A DNA stretch of 64,000 nt, taken from assembly GCA_965221555.1 (NCBI GenBank), contig OZ244895.1, positions 1,240,001 to 1,304,000 on the forward strand. The letters are read 5' to 3'. The translations under genes were made by a program, and so were the position numbers. Source of the stretch: JAJEAD01 sp965221555 (GTDB lineage Bacteria; Pseudomonadota; Gammaproteobacteria; HK1). The notes beneath the pieces were generated by a model, which saw nothing but the letters and a program-made list of their open reading frames with translations, made no database searches and had not been told where the DNA came from. Position 1 is the first letter of the stretch; each line of letters opens with the position of its first letter. Below, one piece after another: positions 9,172 through 18,440 of the stretch.

Positions 9172-10377
9172 TCAGACGCGGCGCGCGTCCGGCACGATGC
9201 CGTCACGCACCAGCGACGCGATCTCCTCTTCGCAGTAGCCGTGCTCGGCGAGAATCTCGCGCGCGTGCGCGGCGAAGGCAGGCGGCGTGCGGCGTATCTC
9301 GCCCGGCGTGCGCGACATCTTGATGGGGGTGCCGCTGCCGCGGTACCAATCGAGCTCGACCGCCATCTCGCGCTCCGCGGTGTGGGGGTGAGACATCACT
9401 TCGCGGGTGTCCATCACGGGGCCGGCCACGAGGCCCGCCTTCAGCAGGCGCTCGCACAGCGCGAACCCGTCGGCGTCGGCAAGCGCCTCACCAAGCGCCT
9501 CGCGCAGCGCCTGCGGATGGGCGAGACGGTCGCGGTTGTCCCGGAAGCGCGGGTCGTCGGCCAGCTCCGGCACGCCGATCTCGGCGCACAGTCGCGAGAA
9601 GGCCCGGTTGTTGCCCGCGGCCACGAAGATCTCGGTGGTCCGGGTCATGAACTTGTCGTAGGGACTCAGGTTCGGGTGGGCGTTGCCGGTCAACCCCGGG
9701 ACCTTGCCGCTCAGGTAGAAGTTGGAGACGTGCGGGTGCATCAGCGCGATCGCGCTGTCGTAGAGCGTCATGTCGAGGTACTGGCCGCACCCGGATCGAT
9801 GCCGCTCGACCACCGCCATCAGGATCGCGATCGCGGTGTAGAGGCCGGTGCCCATGTCGACGAGCGCGATGCCGAGCCGGGTGGGGCCGCTGTCGCGGGT
9901 GCCGTTCACGCTGAACATGCCCGACATCGCTTGCACGACCGCATCGTAGCCGGGAAAGCCTCCGTAGGCGCCCTTGGACCCGAATCCGCTGATCCGCGCG
10001 TGGATGAGAGCGGGGAAACGCTCCCTGAGCACGTCGTGGTACCCGAGCCCCCACTTCTCCATCGTGCCGGGCCGGTAGTTCTCGAGCAGCACGTCCGCCG
10101 TCTCGAGGAGGCGCAGGAGCACCGAACGGCCCCTCTGGTGGCGGAGATCGAGCGCCATGGCGCGTTTGTTGCGGTTCACGCCGATGAAGTAGGAGGCGTC
10201 GCCCTCGTGGAAGGGCGGGCCCCAGTCGCGGGTCTCGTCGCCCTGGGGCGGTTCGATCTTCACGATGTCGGCGCCGTGATCACCGAGGATCTGAGTGCAG
10301 TAGGGGCCGCCGAGCACCCGGCTCAGGTCGACGACTTTCAGTCCGGCGAGTGCGCCGAATGGAGTTCCCTCGTTCAT
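9172..10377 (-). CDS. CaiB/BaiF family CoA transferase (class III)
   Basis: A 401-residue class III CoA transferase. The N-terminus LAGLKVVDLSRVLGGPYCTQ and the catalytic aspartate in ALVDMGTGLYTAIAILMA (equivalent to CaiB Asp169) are clear. It moves CoA between carboxylic acids to activate them for degradation. Its ATG overlaps the TGA of the upstream isomerase-like gene in an ATGA arrangement (10374-10377), so the two are translationally coupled. The open frame continues upstream through the isomerase gene, but that part is out-of-frame shadow. The pairing suggests activation of a hydroxy acid or sugar acid; this is inference. Confidence 0.92.
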   Translation of the reverse strand: MNEGTPFGALAGLKVVDLSRVLGGPYCTQILGDHGADIVKIEPPQGDETRDWGPPFHEGDASYFIGVNRNKRAMALDLRHQRGRSVLLRLLETADVLLENYRPGTMEKWGLGYHDVLRERFPALIHARISGFGSKGAYGGFPGYDAVVQAMSGMFSVNGTRDSGPTRLGIALVDMGTGLYTAIAILMAVVERHRSGCGQYLDMTLYDSAIALMHPHVSNFYLSGKVPGLTGNAHPNLSPYDKFMTRTTEIFVAAGNNRAFSRLCAEIGVPELADDPRFRDNRDRLAHPQALREALGEALADADGFALCERLLKAGLVAGPVMDTREVMSHPHTAEREMAVELDWYRGSGTPIKMSRTPGEIRRTPPAFAAHAREILAEHGYCEEEIASLVRDGIVPDARRV

Positions 10378-11153
10378 CGTCCATGCACCTCGTCGAGCCA
10401 GGCGAGCCCCGCCCGGGTGTCTCCCTTCGGGTTGTACTCGCAGCCGATGTATCCCCGGTAGCCGAGGGAGTCGATGAGCCGGAACAGGTAGGGGTAGTGC
10501 ACCTCGCCCTGGTCGGGCTCGTGGCGATCCGGCACCCCCGCGATCTGTACATGGCGCGTAATCGACACGAGCTCGCGAACCCGTACCGCGAGATCGCCCT
10601 CCATGATCTGGCAGTGGTAGAGGTCGAGGAGCAGTCCGAGTCCGGGCCTGTCCACCTCCTCGACGATCCGCGCCGCCTCGCCGGTGGAATGCAGGAAGTA
10701 GCCGGGCATGTCGCGTGGGTTGATCGCCTCGACGACCACGCTCCGGCCCTCGTCGTCGGCGCGCTCCGCCGCGTAACGGAGATTCGCGAGGTAGGTGCGC
10801 CGGACGCTCTCCGGGTCGGCGGCGCCGGGCCTTCCCGCCGTCGCGTGCAGGCAGGGGCAGTCCAGCACTCGCGCGTAGGAGAGCGCGAGCTCGAAGGCTT
10901 CGCGGAACTCGTCCTCGCGACCGGGCAGCGCGGCGAGCCCCTGATCGCCGGCGTCGACATCGCCGGGCGGAAGGTTGATGAGGGCCTGTCGCAGCCGGTG
11001 GCGGTGGAGCGTCTCGGCAAGCTGCTCGGCCGGGTACTCGTAGGGATCCCAGTACTCCACCGCCTCGAAGCCCGCGTCCCGCGCCGCCGCGAAGCGTTCG
11101 AGGAAGGGGTGTTCGGGGAAGAGCATGGAAAGGTGCGCGGAGAATCGGGGCAT
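10374..11153 (-). CDS. Hydroxypyruvate isomerase-like TIM-barrel protein
   Basis: A 259-residue xylose-isomerase-like TIM barrel of the Hyi/OtnI family. The start MPRFSAHLSMLFPEHPFLERF and the closing EYNPKGDTRAGLAWLDE are characteristic; metal-binding acidic residues occur in VVEAINPRDMPGYFL and LLLDLYHCQIMEGDL. Family members interconvert hydroxypyruvate and tartronate semialdehyde or isomerise oxo-tetronates. Here it is coupled to a CaiB-type CoA transferase rather than to a tartronate semialdehyde reductase, so the usual glyoxylate role is not certain. Confidence 0.88.
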   Translation of the reverse strand: MPRFSAHLSMLFPEHPFLERFAAARDAGFEAVEYWDPYEYPAEQLAETLHRHRLRQALINLPPGDVDAGDQGLAALPGREDEFREAFELALSYARVLDCPCLHATAGRPGAADPESVRRTYLANLRYAAERADDEGRSVVVEAINPRDMPGYFLHSTGEAARIVEEVDRPGLGLLLDLYHCQIMEGDLAVRVRELVSITRHVQIAGVPDRHEPDQGEVHYPYLFRLIDSLGYRGYIGCEYNPKGDTRAGLAWLDEVHGR

Positions 11154-11174
11154 GGCGGGCTCGGGCGGGCGGGT

Positions 11175-13658
11175 TCAGGATGGGAAGGGCTTGAACACCA
11201 GTATCAGCTTGGGGAGCAGGGTGAGGGCCGCGAGCAGCGCCACCAGCATCGCCAGCCCGGTCAGCATCCCGAAGTAGATGGTGGGAAGGAAGTTCGAGAG
11301 TATCAGGATGGAGAATCCGAAGATGACGGTGCAGGAGGTGTAGAAGACCGCCCGGCCGATGTTGGCGTGACAGAGCTTGAGGGTGCTCACGTAGTCGCCG
11401 CAACCGGGAAGCTCCTCGCGGAATCGGTACATGTAGTGGATGCTGTTGTCCACCGCGATGCCGATGGAGATGGCGGCCATGGTGATGGTCATCATGTCCA
11501 GCGGGATGCCGGCGATCCCCATCAGGCCGAGCATGAGGCCCGCCGCGAGGAGATTGGGCAGGATGCCGATGAGGGCCAGCGCCATGGATCGGAAGAGCAG
11601 GAGGAGCATCACTCCCACTCCCGCGAGCACCGCGCCCAGAGTCGAGATCTGCGACCGGTAGAGGCTCTGCAGCATGTTGTTGTAGAGCACCAGGAGACCG
11701 GTCACCGACACGTCCGCCTCTTCGAGAGCGAGGCGTTCATTCAGGTCGCGCTCGATGCGCTCGAGCAGCTCCGCTCTGCGAAGGTCCGGCCGGGAGTCGA
11801 GGACCCGCGCAAGGATCCGCGCTTCGTTGTTCTCGATGGAGATCCAGGGATCGATCTGGGCGGCGCGCACGTCTTCCGGGAGGCGCTTGTAGAGCAGGGC
11901 GAGGAGGAAGCTGTCGAGCTCGCGTCCGTCGTTCATCGCCTCCCCCACGCGCACCGCGGAGGCGAGGGACAGAACCTTGCCCACCTCGGGCAGAGAGTCG
12001 AGGTAGTCGTGGACCTCCTTGATACGCTGCACCTTGAAGGTGGTGAACCAGTAGGCGGGGTCACCGGCGAGGTCTTCGTCCTCGTACTCTTCTTCCAACC
12101 ACTCTTCGTCATCCTCCTCGTCGTCCTCGCCGAAGATCCGCGCCTCGTCGAGGTCCAGCACCACTTCGAGCGGGGTGGTGCCGCCGAGCTCGCGGTCGAT
12201 GAGACGCATGCCCTGGTTGATCTCGGTGTCCTCGCTGAAATAGTCGATGAAGCTGTTCTCGACCTCGAGCCGGGACATGCCCGCGACGCTCAGCAGGGCG
12301 AGCGCTCCCGCCGCGAGGAGGACGAGGCCCCCGTGTCGCGTCGTGAGCCGGGCGAGAGGCGCGGTGAAGGGAAAGTCGCGACCGATCCGGGCCTCCCCTT
12401 GCGACCCGCGGCCGAGGAGCACGAGTCCGCACGGAAAGAGGGTGAAGGAGACAAGGAAGGTCACCGCGAGTCCGATGCTCATCATCCACCCGAAGTCGAT
12501 GACCGGCTTGATGCCGCTGAACACCAGCGAGCCGAACCCGATGATGGTGGTGAGCGCGGTGTAGAGGCAGGGCCGAACCATGCGCTCTACGGTCATGGCC
12601 ACCAGCTCGGCGTGATCTTCGCTTGGGCGATCGCGGCGGAGCTGGCGGTATCGCACCACGAGATGCACGTTCATCGAGAGGGTGATGATCAGCATCAGGG
12701 CGAGAAAGTTCGACGAGATGACGGTGACCTCCCACCGCACCATCCCGAGCAGGGCGACCATGAAGAAGCCGGCGGCGGCGCAGCAGGCCAGCGGCAGCAC
12801 CACCCAGCGCGGGCGCCGGAACACGAGTCCGAGCATCACCACCAGGAACACGAGCACGCCGCCGCCGAACACCAGGAGATCGTTGCGCACGAAGTCGATC
12901 ATGTCGCTCGTGATCATCGGTAGCCCGCCGAGGTACAGCGTGCCGTGGTCCCGGTAGGATGCGAGCACCGCTCGCGTTGCCGCCACGCTCGCGCTGCGCC
13001 GTTCGACGGCGTGGCGGTGGGCGCGTGCGTAGTCCACCCGGACCTCTGCGAGCTCCCGTTCGCCCGCGGAGTCGAGTTCGCCCTTTTCGTCTGCCGCGAG
13101 CAACTCCTGGCGCCGGGTCCGGAGCGATTCGAGCTCGGCATCGTCCTCCATGGCGAGCAGCAGGGCGGTGGTGCGCGCGTCCGCGCTCAGAATCAGCTCG
13201 CTAAAGACGGGGCTGCGGCTCAACTCCTCCCTCGCCCGGGCCGGATCGACTCCCGGCGTCTCGAGGGTGGGAACGTTCTCCGTAAGCTCCGAGACCGACA
13301 CGTCGGAGCTCTCCAGCAGCGGCACGTCGAGAATCGTAGTCACGCTGTCGACGCCCTCGACGTCGGCGAGCGCATCGCGCAGGGTGGCGAGCGTTGCGAG
13401 CGAGGCGTCCGAGAAGAGCTCGGAGTTCGGAGTAAAGGCGACTACCAGCAGGTCCTGGGTCCGGTAGCGCTTCTGCACTTCACGGAAGCGTCTCAGATCC
13501 GGATCGCCCTCCAGCAGTATGGACTCCGCCGACGCATCGAGCCTGAAGTCCCGGGCGTGTCCGCCCACTGCGAGCAGAATGAGGGCCAGTACCACCAGCA
13601 CGCTTCGCGGATGTCCGATGATGTATCGGCGATAGGTCGACGCGAGCGTTGCAGTCAT
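11175..13658 (-). CDS. RND/MMPL superfamily exporter with acidic insertion
   Basis: An 827-residue membrane protein of the MMPL branch of RND transporters, often grouped with hopanoid or lipid exporters. It has an N-terminal helix (YIIGHPRSVLVVLALILLA), a large extracytoplasmic domain, a block of five helices ending near a long charged loop, a second domain, and five more C-terminal helices. The two halves are homologous, as expected. The second periplasmic domain contains a strongly acidic run (GEDDEEDDEEWLEEEYEDED), which is unusual. I start at the ATG of MTATLASTYRR. The alternative TTG 25 codons upstream adds a proline- and glycine-rich, non-coding-looking stretch. It is 21 bp upstream of the isomerase-like gene on the same strand. 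Confidence 0.9.
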   Translation of the reverse strand: MTATLASTYRRYIIGHPRSVLVVLALILLAVGGHARDFRLDASAESILLEGDPDLRRFREVQKRYRTQDLLVVAFTPNSELFSDASLATLATLRDALADVEGVDSVTTILDVPLLESSDVSVSELTENVPTLETPGVDPARAREELSRSPVFSELILSADARTTALLLAMEDDAELESLRTRRQELLAADEKGELDSAGERELAEVRVDYARAHRHAVERRSASVAATRAVLASYRDHGTLYLGGLPMITSDMIDFVRNDLLVFGGGVLVFLVVMLGLVFRRPRWVVLPLACCAAAGFFMVALLGMVRWEVTVISSNFLALMLIITLSMNVHLVVRYRQLRRDRPSEDHAELVAMTVERMVRPCLYTALTTIIGFGSLVFSGIKPVIDFGWMMSIGLAVTFLVSFTLFPCGLVLLGRGSQGEARIGRDFPFTAPLARLTTRHGGLVLLAAGALALLSVAGMSRLEVENSFIDYFSEDTEINQGMRLIDRELGGTTPLEVVLDLDEARIFGEDDEEDDEEWLEEEYEDEDLAGDPAYWFTTFKVQRIKEVHDYLDSLPEVGKVLSLASAVRVGEAMNDGRELDSFLLALLYKRLPEDVRAAQIDPWISIENNEARILARVLDSRPDLRRAELLERIERDLNERLALEEADVSVTGLLVLYNNMLQSLYRSQISTLGAVLAGVGVMLLLLFRSMALALIGILPNLLAAGLMLGLMGIAGIPLDMMTITMAAISIGIAVDNSIHYMYRFREELPGCGDYVSTLKLCHANIGRAVFYTSCTVIFGFSILILSNFLPTIYFGMLTGLAMLVALLAALTLLPKLILVFKPFPS

Positions 13659-13873
13659 GGAGGAGGGGTTGGCGGGGAGCCGGCCCGGATGCGGACCGCC
13701 GCGGATCTTGCCGAGGCCCCGGTTCGCCGGCAAGGGATGGCGCCGCGGGCAACGCGGCGCATTTCGCCGTCGATGGCTCCGCGTTCAACTGAACGAGCGC
13801 CCGCGCGCGGCCTTCCCGCGCATCGGATGGGGCGCCATTCACGGCACAGGTTCCTCGCCCGGAACGCGGGCGC

Positions 13874-14608
13874 TCAGGCGGCGGCGGGATCCTGGCGATA
13901 GAAGCGCGCGAGTTGTTCGTAGACCGGGGGCAACGCGTCACGCAGCTCGGCGGGAAGCGCAAAGAAGTACTCGCTCGCAACGGCAAAGAACTCCGCCGGG
14001 TTCTCCGCCGCGTACTCGTCGATCGACGGCGGGTTCCCTTCGTCGACGCAGCGACAGAGCCCTTCGTACGCCTCGGTAAAAACCGATGACCACAGATTCG
14101 GATCCATGTCCCGGTGCAGCGGGGGCTGCCCGTTGGCGCTTCCGGTCAGGGCGTCCAGCTTGTGGGCGAGCTCGTGGATGACGACGTTGAAACCTTCATC
14201 GCCTCCGCGCCGCGCCGCGTCGATGTCTTCCCAGGAAACGATCACCGGGCCGGTCTCCCACGCCTCTCCGACCCGCTCTTCGCAGACCTCGTGCACCACC
14301 CCGTCTTCGTCCTCGTAGCTGTGCCGGACGAGGAAGCCCCCAGGATAGACGATGAGGGAACGCCAGCCTCGGTAGTAGTCGAGATCCAGTCCCAGCAGCG
14401 GCAGGCAGGCCTGCGCGGCGATCTCGGCTTCCATCCAGGGTTCGATGGCGAGACCCTGCGCTCCCTCGACGGACTTGCGGCGCAGGAACTTCTCCGCCAG
14501 CGCCCGCAGGCGCTCGGTCTCGGCCTCCGACAGTCGATCGAAGACCGGAAACTCGGCGATGGCTTCCCGCCATGCACGATCTTCCAGCGTCCGACGGGCG
14601 AAGATCAT
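13874..14608 (-). CDS. mtfA: MtfA-like zinc peptidase (M90 family)
   Basis: A 244-residue protein of the DUF980/M90 family named after E. coli MtfA, which binds the glucose repressor Mlc and has aminopeptidase activity. The zinc motif HELAHKLD is at residues 145-152, with the usual N-terminal FPVFDRLSEAETERLRALAEKFL and the downstream YAAENPAEFFAVASEYFF helix supplying further acidic ligands. Length is near the family's usual 260. A regulatory role through Mlc is not assured here, because no Mlc homologue is visible. It stands alone between a 215-bp gap and the cupin gene. Confidence 0.92.
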   Translation of the reverse strand: MIFARRTLEDRAWREAIAEFPVFDRLSEAETERLRALAEKFLRRKSVEGAQGLAIEPWMEAEIAAQACLPLLGLDLDYYRGWRSLIVYPGGFLVRHSYEDEDGVVHEVCEERVGEAWETGPVIVSWEDIDAARRGGDEGFNVVIHELAHKLDALTGSANGQPPLHRDMDPNLWSSVFTEAYEGLCRCVDEGNPPSIDEYAAENPAEFFAVASEYFFALPAELRDALPPVYEQLARFYRQDPAAA

Positions 14609-14754
14609 GTTGGTGTGTGGCGGCCAGTGAGCCGGAGTGGCCGGGGGCGGTGCACGCGGGGGTCCCAGGCGGGGGCGTACGGGTCGCTTTCGTTCAGGGA
14701 GTGCGGGGAGGGGAGCTCGGGCGAGGGCAAGGGTCCAGGGTTCCCGAAGGCGAG

Positions 14755-15273
14755 TCAGCGCCCGTCATCTCGCGAAGAGGCCGGAGGATCGTCGACGGGT
14801 TCGCCGTCCCAATAGTCGACCGCGCTCGATCGCCGGGCGACGAAGCGGTGTTCCTTCCCGTCACCGAAGTAAGCGCCGTACTTTCCCGAGTCCGGGTAGT
14901 AACAAACCTCGGGATGCTGCGTCCCGCTGAGTGCGAGGTAGCGCAGCGCCTTGCCCGACGTGTTGACGATCTGGTGGGCGGTATCCGGGCCGGGCGGAGT
15001 CAGGATGACGTCCCCGGTCCGCACGGGGTACTCGTCATCGTCGTAGCGCAATGTGCCTTCGCCTTCCAGAATCACGAAGAGCTCTTCCTGCCCGTAGTGC
15101 AGGTGGTAGGGCCACGCCCGCATGCCGGGCTCAAGTACCACCAGGGTGCATCCAATCTGACGCGAGCCGAGCGCGGCGCCGACTCTTCCCAGCATCGCGG
15201 CGAAATGCGCTCCCTTTCCGTACGGCTCCAAAGGGAGGTCGGCGAGATTCACGATCGGACCTTCGCGCGCCAT
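14755..15273 (-). CDS. Cupin domain protein
   Basis: A 172-residue single-cupin protein. The metal-binding motif 1 is WPYHLHYGQEELFVILEGEG (two His and a Glu) and motif 2 is GPDTAHQIVNTSGKALRYLA. The C-terminus (CYYPDSGKYGAYFGDGKEHR) is conserved in a cupin subfamily found next to detoxification genes. Function is undefined: candidates are a dioxygenase, an isomerase or a sensor. GAGGAG eight bases before the ATG fixes the start. It follows the GFA gene by 53 bp and is likely in its operon. Confidence 0.87.
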   Translation of the reverse strand: MAREGPIVNLADLPLEPYGKGAHFAAMLGRVGAALGSRQIGCTLVVLEPGMRAWPYHLHYGQEELFVILEGEGTLRYDDDEYPVRTGDVILTPPGPDTAHQIVNTSGKALRYLALSGTQHPEVCYYPDSGKYGAYFGDGKEHRFVARRSSAVDYWDGEPVDDPPASSRDDGR

Positions 15274-15326
15274 GGCGGACTCCTCGTTCGAATGCGCTGC
15301 GGGGCGGAACCGGGCCACGGCCCAGC

Positions 15327-15716
15327 TCAGTTCGGAAAGCTCTCCGCTCGTCCCCCCGGGTAGTAGCGTTCCCAGTTCTGGCCGTCGAAGTTCCGGTGGC
15401 GGACGTTCGCCACCGTTCCCTCGTCGATGCAGCGGAGGTTCACGCTGACGCCGTCGGGATGGGAACGGGGAACGTAGAAGGATTTGATCCCGCAGTGCCG
15501 GCAGAATCGGTGCCGGGCGACACCGGTGTTGAAGGTGTATTCGCTGAGGTGTTCCTCTCCGCGGAGGAGCCGGAAGCGCTCGCGCGGCACGATGACGCCG
15601 AGATAGCCGGACTTGGCGCACACCGAACAGTTGCATTCCGACACCGCGAGATCCGCTTCGGCCTCGAACTCGTAACGCACTTTCCCACAATGGCAGCCGC
15701 CGCGGTGGATCATCAT
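15327..15716 (-). CDS. GFA family (CENP-V/GFA domain) protein
   Basis: A 129-residue zinc protein of the glutathione-dependent formaldehyde-activating family. Seven cysteines lie in the expected pattern: GGCHCGKVRYEF at the N-terminus, CNCSVCAKSGYL in the middle and FCRHCGIKSFYVPRSHPDG near residue 75. Many family members are not truly glutathione-formaldehyde enzymes, so only the fold and the zinc sites are certain. It heads a two-gene minus-strand unit with the cupin gene. It is divergent from the DUF169 gene, with the 153 bp between them holding both promoters. Confidence 0.9.
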   Translation of the reverse strand: MMIHRGGCHCGKVRYEFEAEADLAVSECNCSVCAKSGYLGVIVPRERFRLLRGEEHLSEYTFNTGVARHRFCRHCGIKSFYVPRSHPDGVSVNLRCIDEGTVANVRHRNFDGQNWERYYPGGRAESFPN

Positions 15717-15869
15717 GTCGTCGTCCCCTCTGCGCTCATCCGCATTCGAGGCCGTATTCTACGGTTGATTGCGAGAACGGTTGTGGGATCCGTCCCGCGG
15801 CGACCCTCATCATGTTGGCGGTGGGTGACTGCCTATAATCGAACTTCGAAGTTACGGAGGAATCGTGGA

Positions 15870-16613
15870 ATGAACCCAGTGAACGCGGCTAGCACCACCC
15901 CCTGGCGGGAACTCAACGATCGCCTGGTATCGGCACTCAAGCCCTTCGCGGCGCCGGTGGCGATCTCTTTCCATGCTCCGGGCGAGGAGCCGGCCGCCGA
16001 CGGGCTGGATCCCGAGTATCCCGAGGCCAACGAACGCGGGCGCACCGGTCAGGTGCCGGCCGGCTGCGTATTCTGGATCCGGGGGGCGATCGATACCTTC
16101 GCCACCGTCAAGGCCGACCATGGCAACTGCAGTGTCGGCAGCTATACGCACGGGTTCGTCACGCTCGAGGAGGCGGCCGCGATGGACGACGTCGAAGCCG
16201 TCCTCGCCGCGGGCTGGGTCGACGAGGCGGCGGTGATGGGGCTTCCGCATGTTTCCGAGCAGCCGGGAGCCGTCGTATACGGACCGCTTTCCGACGCCCA
16301 GGCAGAACCCGACGTGGTGCTGCTGCGAATCAACGGTCTGGCGCTGATGACGCTCAAGGGCGCTTTCCCCGAGATGCCGATCGAGGGCAAGCCGCAGTGC
16401 CACATCGTGGCGATGGCGAAGGACCAGGGCACGGTCGCGGCCAGCGTCGGCTGTGCGCTCAGTCGATCCCGCACCGGGATGCGTTCCGAGGAGATGACTT
16501 GCGTCATACCGGGCCGGCGTCTGGAGGAAGCGGTCGAGAAGCTCGAGTCGACCGTCACGCTCGATCGCGCGATGGCGAGGTACGCCTCGGCCGACGCGAA
16601 ACGCTTCGCTTGA
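15870..16613 (+). CDS. DUF169 domain protein
   Basis: A 247-residue protein with the DUF169 fold: LNDRLVSALKPFAAPVAISF, a cysteine-containing middle (VPAGCVFWIRGAIDTFATV and HGNCSVGSYTHGF) and the C-terminal VGCALSRSRTGMRSEEMTC. Conserved cysteines suggest a metal or redox site; no reaction is established for the family as far as I know. GGAGG nine bases upstream and the ATG at MNPVNAAS define the start, although the frame is open much further upstream. It is monocistronic by context. Confidence 0.85.
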   Translation: MNPVNAASTTPWRELNDRLVSALKPFAAPVAISFHAPGEEPAADGLDPEYPEANERGRTGQVPAGCVFWIRGAIDTFATVKADHGNCSVGSYTHGFVTLEEAAAMDDVEAVLAAGWVDEAAVMGLPHVSEQPGAVVYGPLSDAQAEPDVVLLRINGLALMTLKGAFPEMPIEGKPQCHIVAMAKDQGTVAASVGCALSRSRTGMRSEEMTCVIPGRRLEEAVEKLESTVTLDRAMARYASADAKRFA

Positions 16614-16790
16614 GCGGACGCGCCGCGCCCGGGGGCCGACGGCGCTTGAGCTGACGGTCGCCCGAAGGCTCAAGCCTGCTTCATTCAAGGCGCGCGGTCT
16701 GCATCCGGGAGCGCTTGCCGGTGCGGGCAGGCGCCGACTTCGCTCCAAGTTCGAGGCCGGGGATGGCGGGGGCCGGGTGGTGCGAAGCGC

Positions 16791-17588
16791 CTACGCTTCC
16801 TCGTCCTGCCCGGATTCCCCTTCCCCACGCCCGGCGGCGTAGCTCGTCCCAGTCTCTCGCACCCCTTCCCCGGCCGCCGCCTCTCTCCCGGCGGCCCTGG
16901 TGAAACGCTCCGGCTGGAAGCTTCGCTCCACCACGCCCTGAAGCCGACCCACATCCTGGCGGAGACCGGCAAGCTGCTCCCCGTGGGCGTCGAGCTTGCC
17001 GTCAAGGCGACGATAGTCCTCACGCACTTCGTGGAATCCTGAACGCGTGTCGTCTCTCCCATCCGTGACCTGTCGCTGCATGTCCGCAAACTGTTGCTGC
17101 ACACCGGCAAGCTGCTCCCCGTGGGCGTCGAGCTTGCCTTCGAGACGGCGATAGTCCTCGCGCACTTCGTGAAATCCTGAACGCGTGTCGTCTCTCCATT
17201 CCGCGAACTGCCGCTGCAGATCCGCGATCTGTTGCTGCACGCCTGCGACCCGTTGGTGCACACTCTCGAACTGTCCCTGCACATCCGCGAACTGCTGCTG
17301 AATGTTCGCAAACTGTCGCTGCACACCCTCGAACTGCTGCTGAATGTTCGCAAACTGTCGCTGCACACCCTCGAACTGCCCCTGCACAACTTCGAACTGT
17401 CGCTGCACACCCTCGAACTGCCCCTGCACACCCTCGAACTGCCGGTGAACTTCCGCGAATTGCCGCTGAGTGTCCGCCTTCAGCTCCTCGAAGCGGCGGT
17501 CCATGTAGCGGATGAGCCAGGCGGCAAAGGCGCCGAACATCACAAGGGTGCTGCTCACCGTTGCGAGGACCTGAGTTGTGGGGTCCAT
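16791..17588 (-). CDS. Membrane-anchored coiled-coil protein with heptad and 46-residue repeats
   Basis: A 265-residue protein of unknown function. One N-terminal membrane helix (VSSTLVMFGAFAAWLIRYM) is followed by a long coiled coil made of near-perfect 7-residue units of the type QFEGVQG/QFANIQQ. Then come two copies of a 46-residue unit containing DDTRSGFHEVREDYRRLEGK. At DNA level these are a 21-bp minisatellite (about 17225-17475) and a 138-bp tandem duplication (compare 16971 with 17109). I chose the ATG at MDPTTQVLATV; a GTG 21 codons upstream is possible. Similar proteins are often annotated as DUF1640-like or methyl-accepting-like, which I cannot confirm. Repeat number may vary between strains. 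Confidence 0.75.
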   Translation of the reverse strand: MDPTTQVLATVSSTLVMFGAFAAWLIRYMDRRFEELKADTQRQFAEVHRQFEGVQGQFEGVQRQFEVVQGQFEGVQRQFANIQQQFEGVQRQFANIQQQFADVQGQFESVHQRVAGVQQQIADLQRQFAEWRDDTRSGFHEVREDYRRLEGKLDAHGEQLAGVQQQFADMQRQVTDGRDDTRSGFHEVREDYRRLDGKLDAHGEQLAGLRQDVGRLQGVVERSFQPERFTRAAGREAAAGEGVRETGTSYAAGRGEGESGQDEEA

Positions 17589-17818
17589 CTGCCAGCACCC
17601 TTTCCCGCCGGCATCCACACTCGAGGAGCTCTCGAGTGTCGCGCCGCTCACCTGCCGTAATCGCTCCTCCGGGTTCGAGATCCATCGGAGCCGCCTTCGT
17701 TGCCGCGAACACTAACGCAGCGACGGGAAGCGAGAAAGGCCCGTGTGTCGGCGAGCGGCTCGATTGTCGTAGGCGCAGAGGCCGGCCAGGCACCTTGTGG
17801 CCGCCGCACCGTTCCAGT

Positions 17819-18352
17819 CTAAGTGCACGCCGCGCCTGAGGTATCCGTGGTGTGCCAAGCGGTCGTATCGTTCATGCCGAGCTTGCGCTCGATTGCGACG
17901 ACATCGGCGGGCCGCTCGAAGGGCGCCGGGACGGGCTCGCCGCGGGTTCGCTCTCGGCCCACCATGCCGAAGAATTTCTCAAGACCGGCCGGCGAAATGA
18001 CCCACATCATGACCAGATCATCGTCACCTTCGTTCACGATCTCGTGCTTCACGTCCGGCCCGATGAAGCACGTGGTGCCCTCCACGAGGGCGTGGCTCTC
18101 GCCGTCCAGGATGGCGCTGCCTCGTCCGCGAAAGCAGATCTGAAGCTCGACCTGGGCGCCATGGGAGTGGGGCCGGACTCGCCCGCCGGGGGCAATCGTC
18201 TGGTATCCCATCGACAGCAAGTCGGACCCGGTGCCGGACGGCATCAGCTTTGTATCTACGTGGCCGTTGGCCGGCATCGGCTGCCACCAGGAGCAACCCT
18301 CGTCGGGCTGAACGACCAGCGCGCGGCCACGCGCGGAATCTGTGGGGTTCAT
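17819..18352 (-). CDS. Cupin domain protein
   Basis: A 177-residue single-cupin protein: motif 1 RVRPHSHGAQVELQICFRGRG and motif 2 GPDVKHEIVNEGDDDLVMMW carry the three His/Glu/His metal ligands. The C-terminal part (PADVVAIERKLGMNDTTAW) is not recognised. The ATG at MNPTDSARG has AGGAG at good spacing and is preferred to an upstream in-frame ATG. Its neighbour upstream on the same strand is the dipeptidase, with repeat copy C and 423 bp in between, so it probably has its own promoter. Confidence 0.85.
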   Translation of the reverse strand: MNPTDSARGRALVVQPDEGCSWWQPMPANGHVDTKLMPSGTGSDLLSMGYQTIAPGGRVRPHSHGAQVELQICFRGRGSAILDGESHALVEGTTCFIGPDVKHEIVNEGDDDLVMMWVISPAGLEKFFGMVGRERTRGEPVPAPFERPADVVAIERKLGMNDTTAWHTTDTSGAACT

Positions 18353-18440
18353 GGTGTTCTCCTTCGATTGCACGGGCGCCGCGCGGTGTGCGGCCGGGTA
18401 TCTGATCTTGACGGGCGGCCAACCTGCGCCCCGTGGCTAG

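Noticed and set aside
9172..11403. One 743-residue fusion of the isomerase and CoA transferase genes
   Set aside because: The N-terminal 340 residues are an out-of-frame reading of the isomerase gene; the two real genes overlap by ATGA.
10350..12923. An 857-codon open frame on the + strand opposite the exporter and isomerase genes
   Set aside because: It is antisense shadow: His/Glu/Arg-rich composition, no domain, and the minus strand carries clear families throughout. The same applies to long + frames at 5463-7667, 8134-10461 and 38709-40625 and to the minus frame at 48307-50064.
17230..17475. CRISPR-like array of 21-bp repeats
   Set aside because: The units are contiguous with no unique spacers and encode heptads of a coiled coil in one frame; no cas genes are present.
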